Shown piece by piece: positions 16,299-25,300 of a DNA stretch of 44,187 bases. The first letter of the stretch is position 1. Each line of letters starts with the position of its first letter. The notes beneath the pieces were generated by a model. That model was given only the letters and a program-made list of their open reading frames with translations, did no database searches and had not been told where the DNA came from. Position numbers and translations under genes: made by a program. Source of the stretch: Phycisphaerae bacterium (lineage in GTDB: Bacteria > Planctomycetota > Phycisphaerae > UBA1845 > JAFGLZ01); NCBI GenBank assembly GCA_016927755.1, contig JAFGLZ010000264.1, positions 1-44,187 on the forward strand, in the 5' to 3' direction.

Positions 16299-16327
16299 GA
16301 TGCCGCAAGAAGGGAGCTTGCGGCATC
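16299..16327 (+). promoter_or_regulatory. Hairpin presenting the Shine-Dalgarno of the next gene in its loop
   Basis: GATGCCGCAAG (16299-16309), loop AAGGGAG, CTTGCGGCATC (16317-16327): a perfect 11-bp stem with a 7-base loop, ending directly before the ATG at 16328. The loop is the best Shine-Dalgarno for that gene. The stem could bring the site near the start codon or hinder ribosomes; without a T-run it is a poor terminator. Confidence 0.6.
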
Positions 16328-18649
16328 ATGTCAAGAGAAGCGATCGGCTGGACTCCATCGTCCATTACGGGATTCGTCGGCGGGGCTGAGTCGCCGCGGT
16401 GGCGTCGCGCGGCGGGGATCGCGCTCGTGGCAGCGGTCGCCGCGGGTGCGTCGACGTTGGCGGGTGACGCGACGGGCGGGAAGGGCGGCGCCAAGGACCG
16501 ACCCACCCGGCCGAACCTGCTGACGGATCGGGCGCTCGAGCGGACGGGGTTTCAGGAGGCGGCGCCTTACGGCGAGCGGTATGACCTGCGGACCGACTTC
16601 GTGATGGCCTACGGCGTTCACGGGGACATCGCGGCGCGGCTGAAGCGATGGATGGAGGCGGGGTACGTTCCGCAGGTGATGACGGGCGTGGCCTGGGGCG
16701 GCTATCAGGACTATCTCGACGGGAAGGTGGACGGGCGGAAGCATTGGGACGAGGGGCAGGTTGACGCGCGGGGCAATCCGATCATGCACGGCGCGAAGAC
16801 GCCGTACATGGTGCCGGCGGTGTCGTTCAGCGACTATCTGGAGGAGGGGGTCCAGCGCGCGATCGACGGGGGGGCGGTGGCGATTCACCTCGAGGAGCCG
16901 GAGTTCTGGGCGCGCGGGGGGTACAGCGAAGCGTTCAAGCGCGAGTGGCGGATCTACTACAACGAGCCATGGCGGCGGCCTGACGAGAGCGTCGACGCTC
17001 AGTATCGGGCGAGCAAGCTGAAGTACTATCTGTATCAGCGGGCGCTCGATCGGCTGTGCTCTTCGATGAAGGAGTACGCGCTGGCCAAGCACGGGCGGTG
17101 CGTACGGTTTTACGTGCCGACGCACAGTCTGATCAACTACACGCAGTGGCGGATCGTGAGTCCGGAGGCGTCGTTGATCGATCTGCCGGGGGTGGACGGA
17201 TACATCGCGCAGGTGTGGACGGGCACGGCCCGGACGCCCAACACATACGCTGGCAAGACGAAGGAGCGGACGTTCGAGACGGGGTTCCTCGAGTACGGGA
17301 TCATGCAGGAGCTGGTGCGGGGGACGGGTCGGCGGATGTGGTTCCTGGCCGATCCGGTCGAGGACAACCCGCGGCACGACTGGGACGACTATCGGCGGAA
17401 CTACCTGTGCACGCTCGTGGCGCAGCTACTGCACCCGGGCGTGCATCATTACGAGGTGTGTCCCTGGCCGAACCGGGTGTTCAACGGCCAGTTTCCGCAC
17501 GGGGCGAAGGACCCGAAGCCGATTCCGCCGGACTACGCGACGATTTTGGGGATCGTGTTCAACCAGCTTCGCGACATGGCGCAGGCGGAGGCGGCGTGGG
17601 GCGAGACGACGGAGGGGGTGGGCGTCTTGCTTGCCGACTCGGGCATGTTCCAGCGGACGGACCCGGCATTCAGCGAGGGCGTGGCCAAGGACGGGTCGGA
17701 CGCGACTCGGGCGACGCGGCAGGAGGTGTTGATCTGGTCGGGCTTCTACGGGTTGGCGCTGCCGCCGCTGAAGCGGGGCGTTCCGATCCGGCCGGTGCAG
17801 CTCGACAACGTGGCGCGGTTCCCGGGGTATCTGAAGGACTACAAGGTCCTGCTGCTGAGTTATGAGCTGATGAAGCCGCCGGTGCCGGGGATCCATCTGG
17901 CGCTGGCGCAGTGGGTGCAGGCGGGCGGGGCGTTGGTTTACGTCGGGGCGGACACGGACCCGTTCAACGGCGTGCGGGAGTGGTGGAACACGTCGGGGCA
18001 GGACTACGGCGCGCCGAGTGAGCATCTATTCGAGTCGCTGGGGCTGGCGCGGAAATGCGCGGAGGGCGCGCATGCGTGCGGCAAGGGGCTGGTGATCGTC
18101 GAGCGGAAGCATCCGGCCTACTTCACGCGTTCGGCGGAGGGCGCGGCGCGATTGGTGGGGCTGGTCAGGCAGGCGGTCGAGCGTACGGGGGGGAAGCTCG
18201 TCGAGCGGAATCACCTGTTGCTGCGGCGTGGGCCGTACGTTTTGGCGGCGTGTTTGGACGAGTCGGTGAGCGGGGAGCCGCTGAAGCTGACGGGTCGGTT
18301 CGTGAATCTGTTCGACGCGAGCTTGAGCGTGCTGACGGAGGTCACGGTTGGGCCGAACGGGCAGGCGTTCTTGCTGGATTTGGACAAGGTTCAGGGCGAT
18401 CCGCCGATGGTTCTGGCCAGCGCGGGGCGGATCGAGAGTTGGAGGGCGGTGGATCGGTCGCTGGAGTATACGACGAGTGCGATTGGGGACGTTGAGGTGG
18501 TTACGCGGTTGCTGTTGGCGGGGCAGCCTAAGTCGGTGATGGTGGATGGGAAGGCTTGGGGGGATGTGGTTTGGGATGGGGGGAGTGGGACGGTGTTGAT
18601 TCGGCATGGGGTGGGGGCGAAACTCGTCAGAGTTGAAGCGCGTTGGTAG
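16328..18649 (+). CDS. Large secreted glycoside hydrolase-like protein
   Basis: A 773-residue protein with an N-terminal hydrophobic signal (RRAAGIALVAAVAAGASTLA). The first two-thirds look like a TIM-barrel glycosidase: LRTDFVMAYGVHGDIAARLK, VAIHLEEPEFWARGG (a candidate acidic pair), FYVPTHSLINYTQWRI and VDGYIAQVWTGTAR. From about residue 510 an amidotransferase-like fold, as in the trimerisation domain of beta-galactosidases, is suggested by YKVLLLSYELMKPP and WVQAGGALVYVGAD. A beta-rich C-terminal part ends in LIRHGVGAKLVRVEARW. No exact family is recognised, and the substrate is unknown. It follows the three-repeat protein by 51 bp, so the pair may act together outside the cytoplasm. Confidence 0.65.
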   Translation: MSREAIGWTPSSITGFVGGAESPRWRRAAGIALVAAVAAGASTLAGDATGGKGGAKDRPTRPNLLTDRALERTGFQEAAPYGERYDLRTDFVMAYGVHGDIAARLKRWMEAGYVPQVMTGVAWGGYQDYLDGKVDGRKHWDEGQVDARGNPIMHGAKTPYMVPAVSFSDYLEEGVQRAIDGGAVAIHLEEPEFWARGGYSEAFKREWRIYYNEPWRRPDESVDAQYRASKLKYYLYQRALDRLCSSMKEYALAKHGRCVRFYVPTHSLINYTQWRIVSPEASLIDLPGVDGYIAQVWTGTARTPNTYAGKTKERTFETGFLEYGIMQELVRGTGRRMWFLADPVEDNPRHDWDDYRRNYLCTLVAQLLHPGVHHYEVCPWPNRVFNGQFPHGAKDPKPIPPDYATILGIVFNQLRDMAQAEAAWGETTEGVGVLLADSGMFQRTDPAFSEGVAKDGSDATRATRQEVLIWSGFYGLALPPLKRGVPIRPVQLDNVARFPGYLKDYKVLLLSYELMKPPVPGIHLALAQWVQAGGALVYVGADTDPFNGVREWWNTSGQDYGAPSEHLFESLGLARKCAEGAHACGKGLVIVERKHPAYFTRSAEGAARLVGLVRQAVERTGGKLVERNHLLLRRGPYVLAACLDESVSGEPLKLTGRFVNLFDASLSVLTEVTVGPNGQAFLLDLDKVQGDPPMVLASAGRIESWRAVDRSLEYTTSAIGDVEVVTRLLLAGQPKSVMVDGKAWGDVVWDGGSGTVLIRHGVGAKLVRVEARW

Positions 18650-18698
18650 GCGGGTTCTGCTTGTACCCGTATTCGCGGCGACAAGGGGCGGAGCAGGT

Positions 18699-19550
18699 AT
18701 GAATGCGATTGATCCTACTGCTGCCGAAATCATGACTGCTCTCCGGTCCTCTGGCTATCTGATGGAGCAGGAAGTTGCGAGCTTGCTTGAATCGCTCGGC
18801 TATCATGTGAGAACCAACTCCCCGTATCGGGATCCTGATGAGGGCAAGTCCAGAGAACTCGACGTGGTTGCGCTGCGGCGGATAGCGAGAAACGACGATG
18901 CCAAAGTGGATGCATTTGCCCACGTAATCTGCGAATGCAAGAACAACTCGTATCCGCTTCTGTTCATAGGGAGGCCGAAAGCGCCGATCGATGCACGCCA
19001 CAATCCCTCGGAGCACCTTTTTCCATACCCAGTCTACGAAGAGCGGGTCGATGACAAAACCTGGCGCGAGGTCCCCGCTTTCAGGCACTTGGGCCTTGAC
19101 GAGTACCACTACTACTTCACTCAAGATACGAAAGCTGTTCAGTTCTGCAAACTCCTGCACGACAAGAAGCAGCTTAAGGCCGAACACGCAGGGTTATATG
19201 AGTCCATTTTCCTGCCATTGATCAAGGGCGTGAATTGGGAGCAGGAACAGGTCTCAGGTAGGCGTATCGCAGACTGGAAGAGCATCGATCTGTTCTTTCC
19301 GACTGTGGTCGTCAGGGGGCCGCTTTACTATGTGGACGCCGGTGCGGAAGTCCCGGAACCGGTTCGCGTCACGCATGTGTCCTGTTTCCGTGAAGTGGCC
19401 TCGCGCTCAGTGAGTGGTCAATACCTCATAGAAGTCGTGGAGCAGTGCGAGTTAGCTCGTTTTGTCGACGGGCCGCTTTCACATCTCTTCAAGGAAGTTG
19501 CCAGGCTTGTTGAGGAGGCACCAGACCGGATTAGGACTCAACGAGAGTAG
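18699..19550 (+). CDS. PD-(D/E)XK nuclease-like protein of foreign composition
   Basis: A 283-residue protein with the active-site pattern of the restriction-endonuclease-like fold: E25 in EQEVASLLESLGYHV, D55 in RELDVVALRR, and E79-C80-K81 in HVICECKNNSYPL. This resembles Mrr and related nucleases that cut or bind DNA. The remaining 200 residues are not recognised. Its DNA is clearly less GC-rich and less G-skewed than its neighbours, with codons such as ATT, AAA and GAA, which suggests recent transfer. It starts 49 bp after the glycosidase-like gene and precedes the second RAYT. It could be a solitary defence nuclease; no partner methylase or toxin gene is next to it. Confidence 0.6.
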   Translation: MNAIDPTAAEIMTALRSSGYLMEQEVASLLESLGYHVRTNSPYRDPDEGKSRELDVVALRRIARNDDAKVDAFAHVICECKNNSYPLLFIGRPKAPIDARHNPSEHLFPYPVYEERVDDKTWREVPAFRHLGLDEYHYYFTQDTKAVQFCKLLHDKKQLKAEHAGLYESIFLPLIKGVNWEQEQVSGRRIADWKSIDLFFPTVVVRGPLYYVDAGAEVPEPVRVTHVSCFREVASRSVSGQYLIEVVEQCELARFVDGPLSHLFKEVARLVEEAPDRIRTQRE

Positions 19551-19672
19551 CCGGCTTGACTCTCTTCGCCGTGGAGATGGCGTCTCGGGTCTCGGGTGGG
19601 ACGGCTGAAGGGAGGTGATCGGTGCTCTCTGTGGGGGATTGCAGGGCATCATCTGATGAAGGGTGCTTCTCG

Positions 19673-19783
19673 TTGCGACCACGGGGCCGCCTGCGTCTTC
19701 GGTTGTCTCAGGCGAATCTGATGTGAGCGCTTCGGCGGAGCTGAGGAGTCTTGCTGGTAGTTGACGGCGGACCCGTGCCACCC
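19673..19783. repeat. REP family II element, diverged copy
   Basis: About 111 bp. It shares the left end ACGGGGCCGCCTGCGT and right end GACGGCGGACCCGTGCCACCC-type sequence of the 112-bp copies downstream of the second RAYT, but its middle differs. It lies 140 bp upstream of that gene. The rest of 19551-19922 shows nothing recognisable. Confidence 0.75.
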
Positions 19784-19922
19784 AGAATGGGGGTGGAGGC
19801 GGTCGTGGGAGCGCGCTGTGTTGGGCTGTTGCTGGGCCCATCCGGGAGTGGATCATCTGGGAGTTGTTGCTGGTGGCGTTGAGGGCGTGGGCGATTGGGG
19901 GCGTCTTTGGTAGGGTTGGCGT

Positions 19923-20504
19923 ATGCGTCGGTGGGATGGGACGGTTCGCAAGACGCGCGAGGCGTTTGAGGATCCGGGGCATGCGCATGAGCTGACGTTT
20001 ACGTGCTTCCAGGGGCTACCGCTTCTGAGCAAGGATCGGACGCGGCAGTGGTTCATCTCGGCGCTGCAGGAGGCCAGGAAGAAGTTCGATCTGGAGCTTT
20101 GGGCCTACGTGATCATGCCGGAGCATGCACATGTGCTGCTTCTGCCGCGGCGCGACGACTATCGCGTGGGCAAGATCCTCAAGGCGGTCAAGCAGCCGGT
20201 CGCGCAGCGGGCGGTCCATCATCTGAAGGAGCACGCGCCGGAGTGGTTGAGTCGGCTGAGGATCTTCCGTTCCGATGGGCGGGTCGTCCATCGGTTCTGG
20301 CAGCAGGGCGGGGGGTATGATCGGAATATCCGCAAGGCCGGGACGGCCTGGAAGTCCGTCAGGTACATTCACGGCAATCCGGTGCGTCGGGGGCTGGTCG
20401 CCCGCGCGGAGGACTGGCCTTGGTCGAGTGCGGGATGGTATACGGGCCGTGAGCGCGTGAAGCTGGCGATGGATGCGCGACCTCCTGATCCGCCTCCGAG
20501 ATGA
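19923..20504 (+). CDS. REP-associated tyrosine transposase (RAYT 2, IS200-like Y1 family)
   Basis: A 193-residue RAYT. The HUH motif is MPEHAHVLLLP (H68, H70). Later landmarks are FWQQGGGYDRNIR (Y132, a candidate nucleophile), VRYIHGNPVRRGLVAR and AEDWPWSSAGWY. It has the same length as RAYT 1 but is clearly diverged, so the two are not recent copies. It is flanked by family II repeats at 19673-19783 upstream and 20556-20813 downstream, which are probably its substrates, as known RAYTs act on their neighbouring REP palindromes. All landmark residues are in place, so it may be active. No strong Shine-Dalgarno precedes the ATG. Confidence 0.9.
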   Translation: MRRWDGTVRKTREAFEDPGHAHELTFTCFQGLPLLSKDRTRQWFISALQEARKKFDLELWAYVIMPEHAHVLLLPRRDDYRVGKILKAVKQPVAQRAVHHLKEHAPEWLSRLRIFRSDGRVVHRFWQQGGGYDRNIRKAGTAWKSVRYIHGNPVRRGLVARAEDWPWSSAGWYTGRERVKLAMDARPPDPPPR

Positions 20505-20555
20505 AGGTTGTCGCGCGGACGAGTGATCACATGCATCGGGCGATGGCTGCTTCCG

Positions 20556-20667
20556 GTGCGAGCCACGGGGCCGCCTGCGTTCTTTGTTGTCTCAAGCTGG
20601 TTCGGCGTACAGGCCTTGGATTGGTTTGGGGCGCTTCTTGACAATCCACGGCGGACCCATGCCACCC
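20556..20667. repeat. REP family II element, 112-bp copy 1
   Basis: Begins GTGCGAGCCACGGGGCCGCC and ends GGCGGACCCATGCCACCC. It differs from copy 2 (20702-20813) at only two positions, so duplication was recent. The ends pair as imperfect 14-bp terminal inverted repeats, like a small non-autonomous element. Confidence 0.95.
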
Positions 20668-20701
20668 ACGGCGCTGACTTGCGGTTCGCTGCACGCATTT
20701 G

Positions 20702-20813
20702 GTGCGAGGCACGGGGCCGCCTGCGTTCTTTGTTGTCTCAAGCTGGTTCGGTGTACAGGCCTTGGATTGGTTTGGGGCGCTTCTTGACAATCCACGGCGG
20801 ACCCATGCCACCC
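20702..20813. repeat. REP family II element, 112-bp copy 2
   Basis: A direct repeat of copy 1, with a 34-bp unrelated spacer between. Terminal GGCACGGGGCCGCC and GGCGGACCCATGCC are inverted repeats with two mismatches. It ends 18 bp before the stop of the leftward HAF-repeat gene and could act as its terminator. Confidence 0.95.
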
Positions 20814-20831
20814 GCGGCCTTTCCTTCCAGA

Positions 20832-22025
20832 CTAACTCCTCCTTATCGGCGCGGCGAACCGGCACATCAGCCATGCTGCGATTGTCAGGAATGAGATGAG
20901 CGGCACGCCGTAGGGGAGGCAGCAGGGGGTGGGGGTTGGCGTTGGGGCGGGGATGGGGGTGAGGAGGACGGCTCGGACGTCCGCGCCTCGGAATCCGGTG
21001 GCGATGACGACGCCGCTATCGTTGATGGCCTCGGCGGAGGTGAGGGTCCAGTTGGGGTCGGCGAGGAGGTCGTTGAGGTCTCGCATGCCGTTGGTGGCGT
21101 CCCAGATGAAGGCGTGGGCGGCACCGCTGGTGATATCTGCCTGGCCGACGACCACGCCTTGACTGTTGATGTCGCTGGCGGCGCTGAGGTTTCCGCCGAA
21201 GGTGCCGAGATCGGTCAGGCCGGCGGCGGCGGTCCAGAGGAAGGCGTGGTCGAAGAAGGCGGCGGTCTTGGATTGGCCGACGATGGCGCCGGACTCGTTG
21301 ATGGCGTGGGCCATGCCGGAGATGCCGCCGAGGGTGCCGAGGTCGGTGATCGTTCCTCCGCTCCAGAGGGCGATATGCGTTTCGCCACCGGGGACGGCGG
21401 ACATGCCGGCGATCTGACCGGCGTCGTTGATGTCACCGGCGACGCTGCCGGCCCCGCCCGGCAGGACGCCGAGGTCGGTCATGGCGCCGGCTTGCCAGAG
21501 GAAGGCGTGGTAGTTGTACGCGCCGACGGCTGGCAGGGATTGTCCGACGACCTGCCCGGTGGAGTTGATGCCTCTCGGGTGGGTGTCGTTGCCGCCGAGG
21601 GAGCCGAGGTTGGTGAAGACGCCGCCGGCGTAGAGGAAGCCCGTCACGGCCCCGGGCGGGGTGACTGAGGCGCCGACGATTTGGGCGCTGTCGTTGATGG
21701 CGGCGCCAACGGTCATCTGTTCGCCCATCGTGCCGATGTCGGCGCGGTATCCGTTGCTGTAGAAGACGGTCCGGGTTTCGCCGGAGGTGGCGGTGTTGCA
21801 GGTGGCGATGGCCTGTCCGGAGGCGTTCAGGTCGGCGCCGGCCGATCCGGTTCCGCCGCCGATGGGACCGATCTCGATAAGCGTGTATTCCTGTGCCTCG
21901 GCGCGGGGCTGAGCCGGGAGCCACAGGGCGATGAGTATGGCGGGAATGGCCATCCCGTGGGACAGCCGCCTGGTTGCCGAATCCTTGGCTCGAGCGGGGA
22001 ACGTCGCCTTCGCATTGTCGTCCAT
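20832..22025 (-). CDS. Exported HAF-repeat protein
   Basis: A 397-residue protein, start MDDNAKATFPARAKDS chosen at 22025. A hydrophobic stretch MAIPAILIALWLPAQPRAEA (about 25-44) looks like a signal peptide set back behind a charged leader. The body is at least six HAF-type repeats, with units such as HAFLWQAGAMTDLGVLPGG and HAFLWTAAAGLTDLGTFGG, separated by IN.SG.VVGQ motifs; these fold as beta-propeller-like blades in extracellular proteins. The C-terminus has a PTPTPTP linker, a CC pair, a hydrophobic helix (SFLTIAAWLMCRF) and a basic end, consistent with membrane anchoring or sorting. Function unknown. Confidence 0.85.
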   Translation of the reverse strand: MDDNAKATFPARAKDSATRRLSHGMAIPAILIALWLPAQPRAEAQEYTLIEIGPIGGGTGSAGADLNASGQAIATCNTATSGETRTVFYSNGYRADIGTMGEQMTVGAAINDSAQIVGASVTPPGAVTGFLYAGGVFTNLGSLGGNDTHPRGINSTGQVVGQSLPAVGAYNYHAFLWQAGAMTDLGVLPGGAGSVAGDINDAGQIAGMSAVPGGETHIALWSGGTITDLGTLGGISGMAHAINESGAIVGQSKTAAFFDHAFLWTAAAGLTDLGTFGGNLSAASDINSQGVVVGQADITSGAAHAFIWDATNGMRDLNDLLADPNWTLTSAEAINDSGVVIATGFRGADVRAVLLTPIPAPTPTPTPCCLPYGVPLISFLTIAAWLMCRFAAPIRRS

Positions 22026-22229
22026 GACCTGATCTCCAGGGCTGATGTGAGAGTTACCGGCGATAGGGCACCGGGTCGGGCACGACCCGACCGGGGCCAT
22101 GATGATTGATTCTGGCGACGAGGTCAGAACAAGTCAACGGGTCGGGGCGGGTGGCCCTTTCCAAGATCCAGGCCTAAGCGGCCCGCAACAATGAATGAAC
22201 AGTGTGCTTCTTGAAGACCTTCGATGCAC

Positions 22230-22348
22230 GGTTCATGGCTTCAGCCGTCGGGGACACGATTCCCGGCCCGAATTCGTGTCCCCCACCGCAGAAGCGATGG
22301 GGCACCCGTTCTTGGCGATCTGTTCAAAGATCCTTGCAGGCAGCTTAG
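22230..22348. repeat. REP family I inverted pair with shared tail (D)
   Basis: Forward arm 22230-22260 (GTTCATGGCTTCAGCCGTCG...) and reverse arm 22269-22307 (GAATTCGTGTCCCCCACCGC...), then a tail ending ATCCTTGCAGGCAGCTTAG that also follows the copy at 10070-10191. It occupies the gap between the HAF gene and the PQQ gene; the rest of 22026-22229 shows nothing recognisable. Confidence 0.88.
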
Positions 22349-22392
22349 AAGGTGGCGTCAAACCGCCGCATGCAAAGGCGCGTTGATGCGCG

Positions 22393-25300
22393 CTACTCGG
22401 CGATGATTTCCATTGCGCTGACGGTCGGGGTCTTGTCCTTGTTCGTACCGGCACCGCTTGGGGTCAATTCGATGGCGATACGTGCGTCTTTGCCGACGGA
22501 TACGTTCTTGCACTCCTTGATTACGGGGCGGTTTCGACCGCCGGCTTGTTGGGCGACGTCGAAGGCTTGGAGGACGGGCTTGTCCTGGATCTTGACGTCG
22601 AAGAGGCGCTGGCCGGGCTTGGCGTCGTCGGTCTCGGCGAAGTGGAGGCGGACGGTGTAGGTGCCGGGGACTTTGGGCTGCTCGAACGCCAGGGGCATGA
22701 AGGTTTCGCATCGGCGCGGTCGCTGGCCGCCGTGTCGGATGAGCTCGGCGCGTGGGGCCTTGAGGGGGTCCTCGTGTGGCCAGTCGAAGGCGATTGTCGG
22801 GTCGATGCGCTCGAGGATGGGCTCTTCGAACCACTGGTTGCTGTAGGTCGCGGTCAGCCCGCCGGGCTTGCCGTCGGCGGTGTAGAGGGCGGCGCTCGGC
22901 ACGATGGCCTTGGGTGTTGATGGGCCGGACCAGAAGAGCTGAGCGAGGGCCGGGCCCCTAGCGGCGGTGTAGACCATCTCGATGGGCACGCGTTGTCCGG
23001 CCTTCATCGGCAGCGTGGCGCTGGACTCGGTGGGCTTGCCCGTGCCTTTGTGGTTGATGAGGACCTTGTCGCCCGTCGAGAGCGTGGCTTGCTGATCGGA
23101 TCGGATGGTGAAGGTGTAGGCGCCATCGGCGGGTGAGGCGACAAAGCCGCGCCATTGGACGCAGAATCCGTCGGGCTGGACGCTGAGGAAGTCGGGCGAG
23201 CCCAGCGCGCCGGGGCCGGTGCCGAGGACGTTCAGGTAGAGTTCGCTCGGTTTGAGTCCCGCATCCTGGAGGACTTGGAGGGGGACGGCGAGCTCGACGG
23301 TCATGGTCTTGTCGTCGGTGGCGGCGGCGCTTTTCCACGGGCCGTTCCACTTTCGGTCGAGGGCTCGCAGGGGGTCGTAGGCGTCGTAGTCCCAGACGCC
23401 GTCGAACCGCGCGCCGGAGGCGGACACGCCGAGGTGGACGCATTTCTTTCGCGAGCGGTCGCTGAGGTAGACCTCCCAGGAATCGTCTTCCCAGACGCGG
23501 GCGTCCTGGCCGGTGCACTGTTGGGCCCACTGGTTTTTGCCGTCCTTGGGGGGCTCGGCTCGGCACTGGATCGCGACATAGAGGTTGTCGTTGTCGTGGC
23601 GGAGGTAGAGGTTGGCCTTGCGGCGCATTCCGTAGGTAAACGTGAGCGGGATCGGGGCGTGGGCGCCGCCGGCGATGAGGCTCGGGTCGAGCTTTCCGTC
23701 GACGGTCATGGGCTTGTCGCACTTGGGCGCGACGATGGGTCGGACGCCGAGCAGGTCGACGGTGATTCGTCCGGGGTTGCGGACTCCGGAGGCGTAGAGC
23801 CAGGGTTTGTCGAGTCCGGCGAGGTCGTCCTCGCGGGGATGGACGTAGAACTCGGCCTTATCCGAGGAGACATTGACCTTGATAGGCACGGCGCCACGGA
23901 GGATCGGTCGGGGGATGCTGAGCCATCGCGTGCCGTCGGGGTCGAGGCGGTCGCCGGGCGCGCCGAAGTTGATTCGGGCGCGTGACAGCCCGGCCTCGAC
24001 GGATTGGCCGGCGAAGACGAACCAGGCGTCGGGCTTGGCCTCGGCCACGGGGGCGAGCGCCAGGGACGTCTGGAAGTTGTAGCTACAGGGGCATCCGCTG
24101 CTCGTCTCGGGCACGATGGCCAAGCCCGCGGCGGCGATCATGTTGATGGAGCATCCGACGCGGATGCCGCCGAAGGTGGTCGTGCCGTCGGTCTTGAAGT
24201 CATAGAACCCCGCGACGGCGGATCGGAAGAAGAGCATCGTTTGGCAGCCGGCGACGCCGCCGCAGCCGTAGGATTGGATGTACTCCCAAGGGACTTCCCG
24301 GCCTGTGGTGGCGTCGGCGGTCATGCGCTGCTCGCCCGTGCGGAGGCGGTAGGCGTTGGGTTGGGCGATGAGCCAATCGCCGAGGATGAGCGGCGGTCGT
24401 TCGGGCGCGACGGCCTTTTGCCAGAGGTTCTTACCGGTTGCGGCGTCGTAGGCGGCGTTGGCGTAGACGGCGACGACGCCTCGCGCGAACTGGACGCCCT
24501 CGGTGGGGACCTTGGGGACGCCTTCCTGTCGCCAGATTTCCTTACCGTCGGTCAGGTTCAGGGCCACCAGCTCTCGGGCCAGGGGCTTGAAGATGCCGCG
24601 TCGGCGGGCCTTTTCGTCCGGGGGTTGAAGGTCGAGGCAATAGAGGCGTCCGTCGCCGAAGGCGATGGTGGTGGCGGGGACGCGGTATCTCGGCTGCCAT
24701 TGCCAGCGGAGCGAGCCGGTGCGTTTGTCGAGGGCGAAGATGACCGAGTTTCGCGAGCAGCATCCGAGCAGGAGGTCGCCGGCGACCTCGACGTAGGACC
24801 ACTCGAACGGTTCCTTGGAGACGGGCTCGGGCATGGCGAAGGTGGCGGCGAGTTGGCCCGTAGCCTGGTCGATGCGGTAGCAGGCCGAGCCGATCGTGAC
24901 GTAGAGCATGTCGTCGTCGGCGACGATGTTGGCGGCGCCCCACATGGCGCCGCGTTTTCCGACGCCGCGCATCGGGCGGGCCCAGAGCTCGCGTCCGTTA
25001 TAGGCGTCGTATGCGATGAGGTCGTGCTCGCCGGTGACGAAGACGCGTCCGGCGACCGAGAGCGGGGGTGAGCTGCCGTAATGGCGGTCCATCATTCGGT
25101 CGGGGCCGGGGCCGCCGAACCAGAGCAGCTCGAGCGGGGCGGTGAGCCGGCTTTCCTGGCCGATGCCGCTGCGGCCGCCGTCTGCCCATTGGTGTCGCCA
25201 CTCGCCTGCGCCGGGGAGGGGGCCTCGGACGATCATCGGGTGTCCTTTGCCGTCGTTGACGATTTCCTTTGCGGGCGCTCCGGTTTGGGCGATCAGGGCC

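Noticed and set aside
16279..16327. Terminator after the three-repeat protein
   Set aside because: The hairpin lacks a T-run and abuts the next start codon; better explained as a translation-initiation structure.
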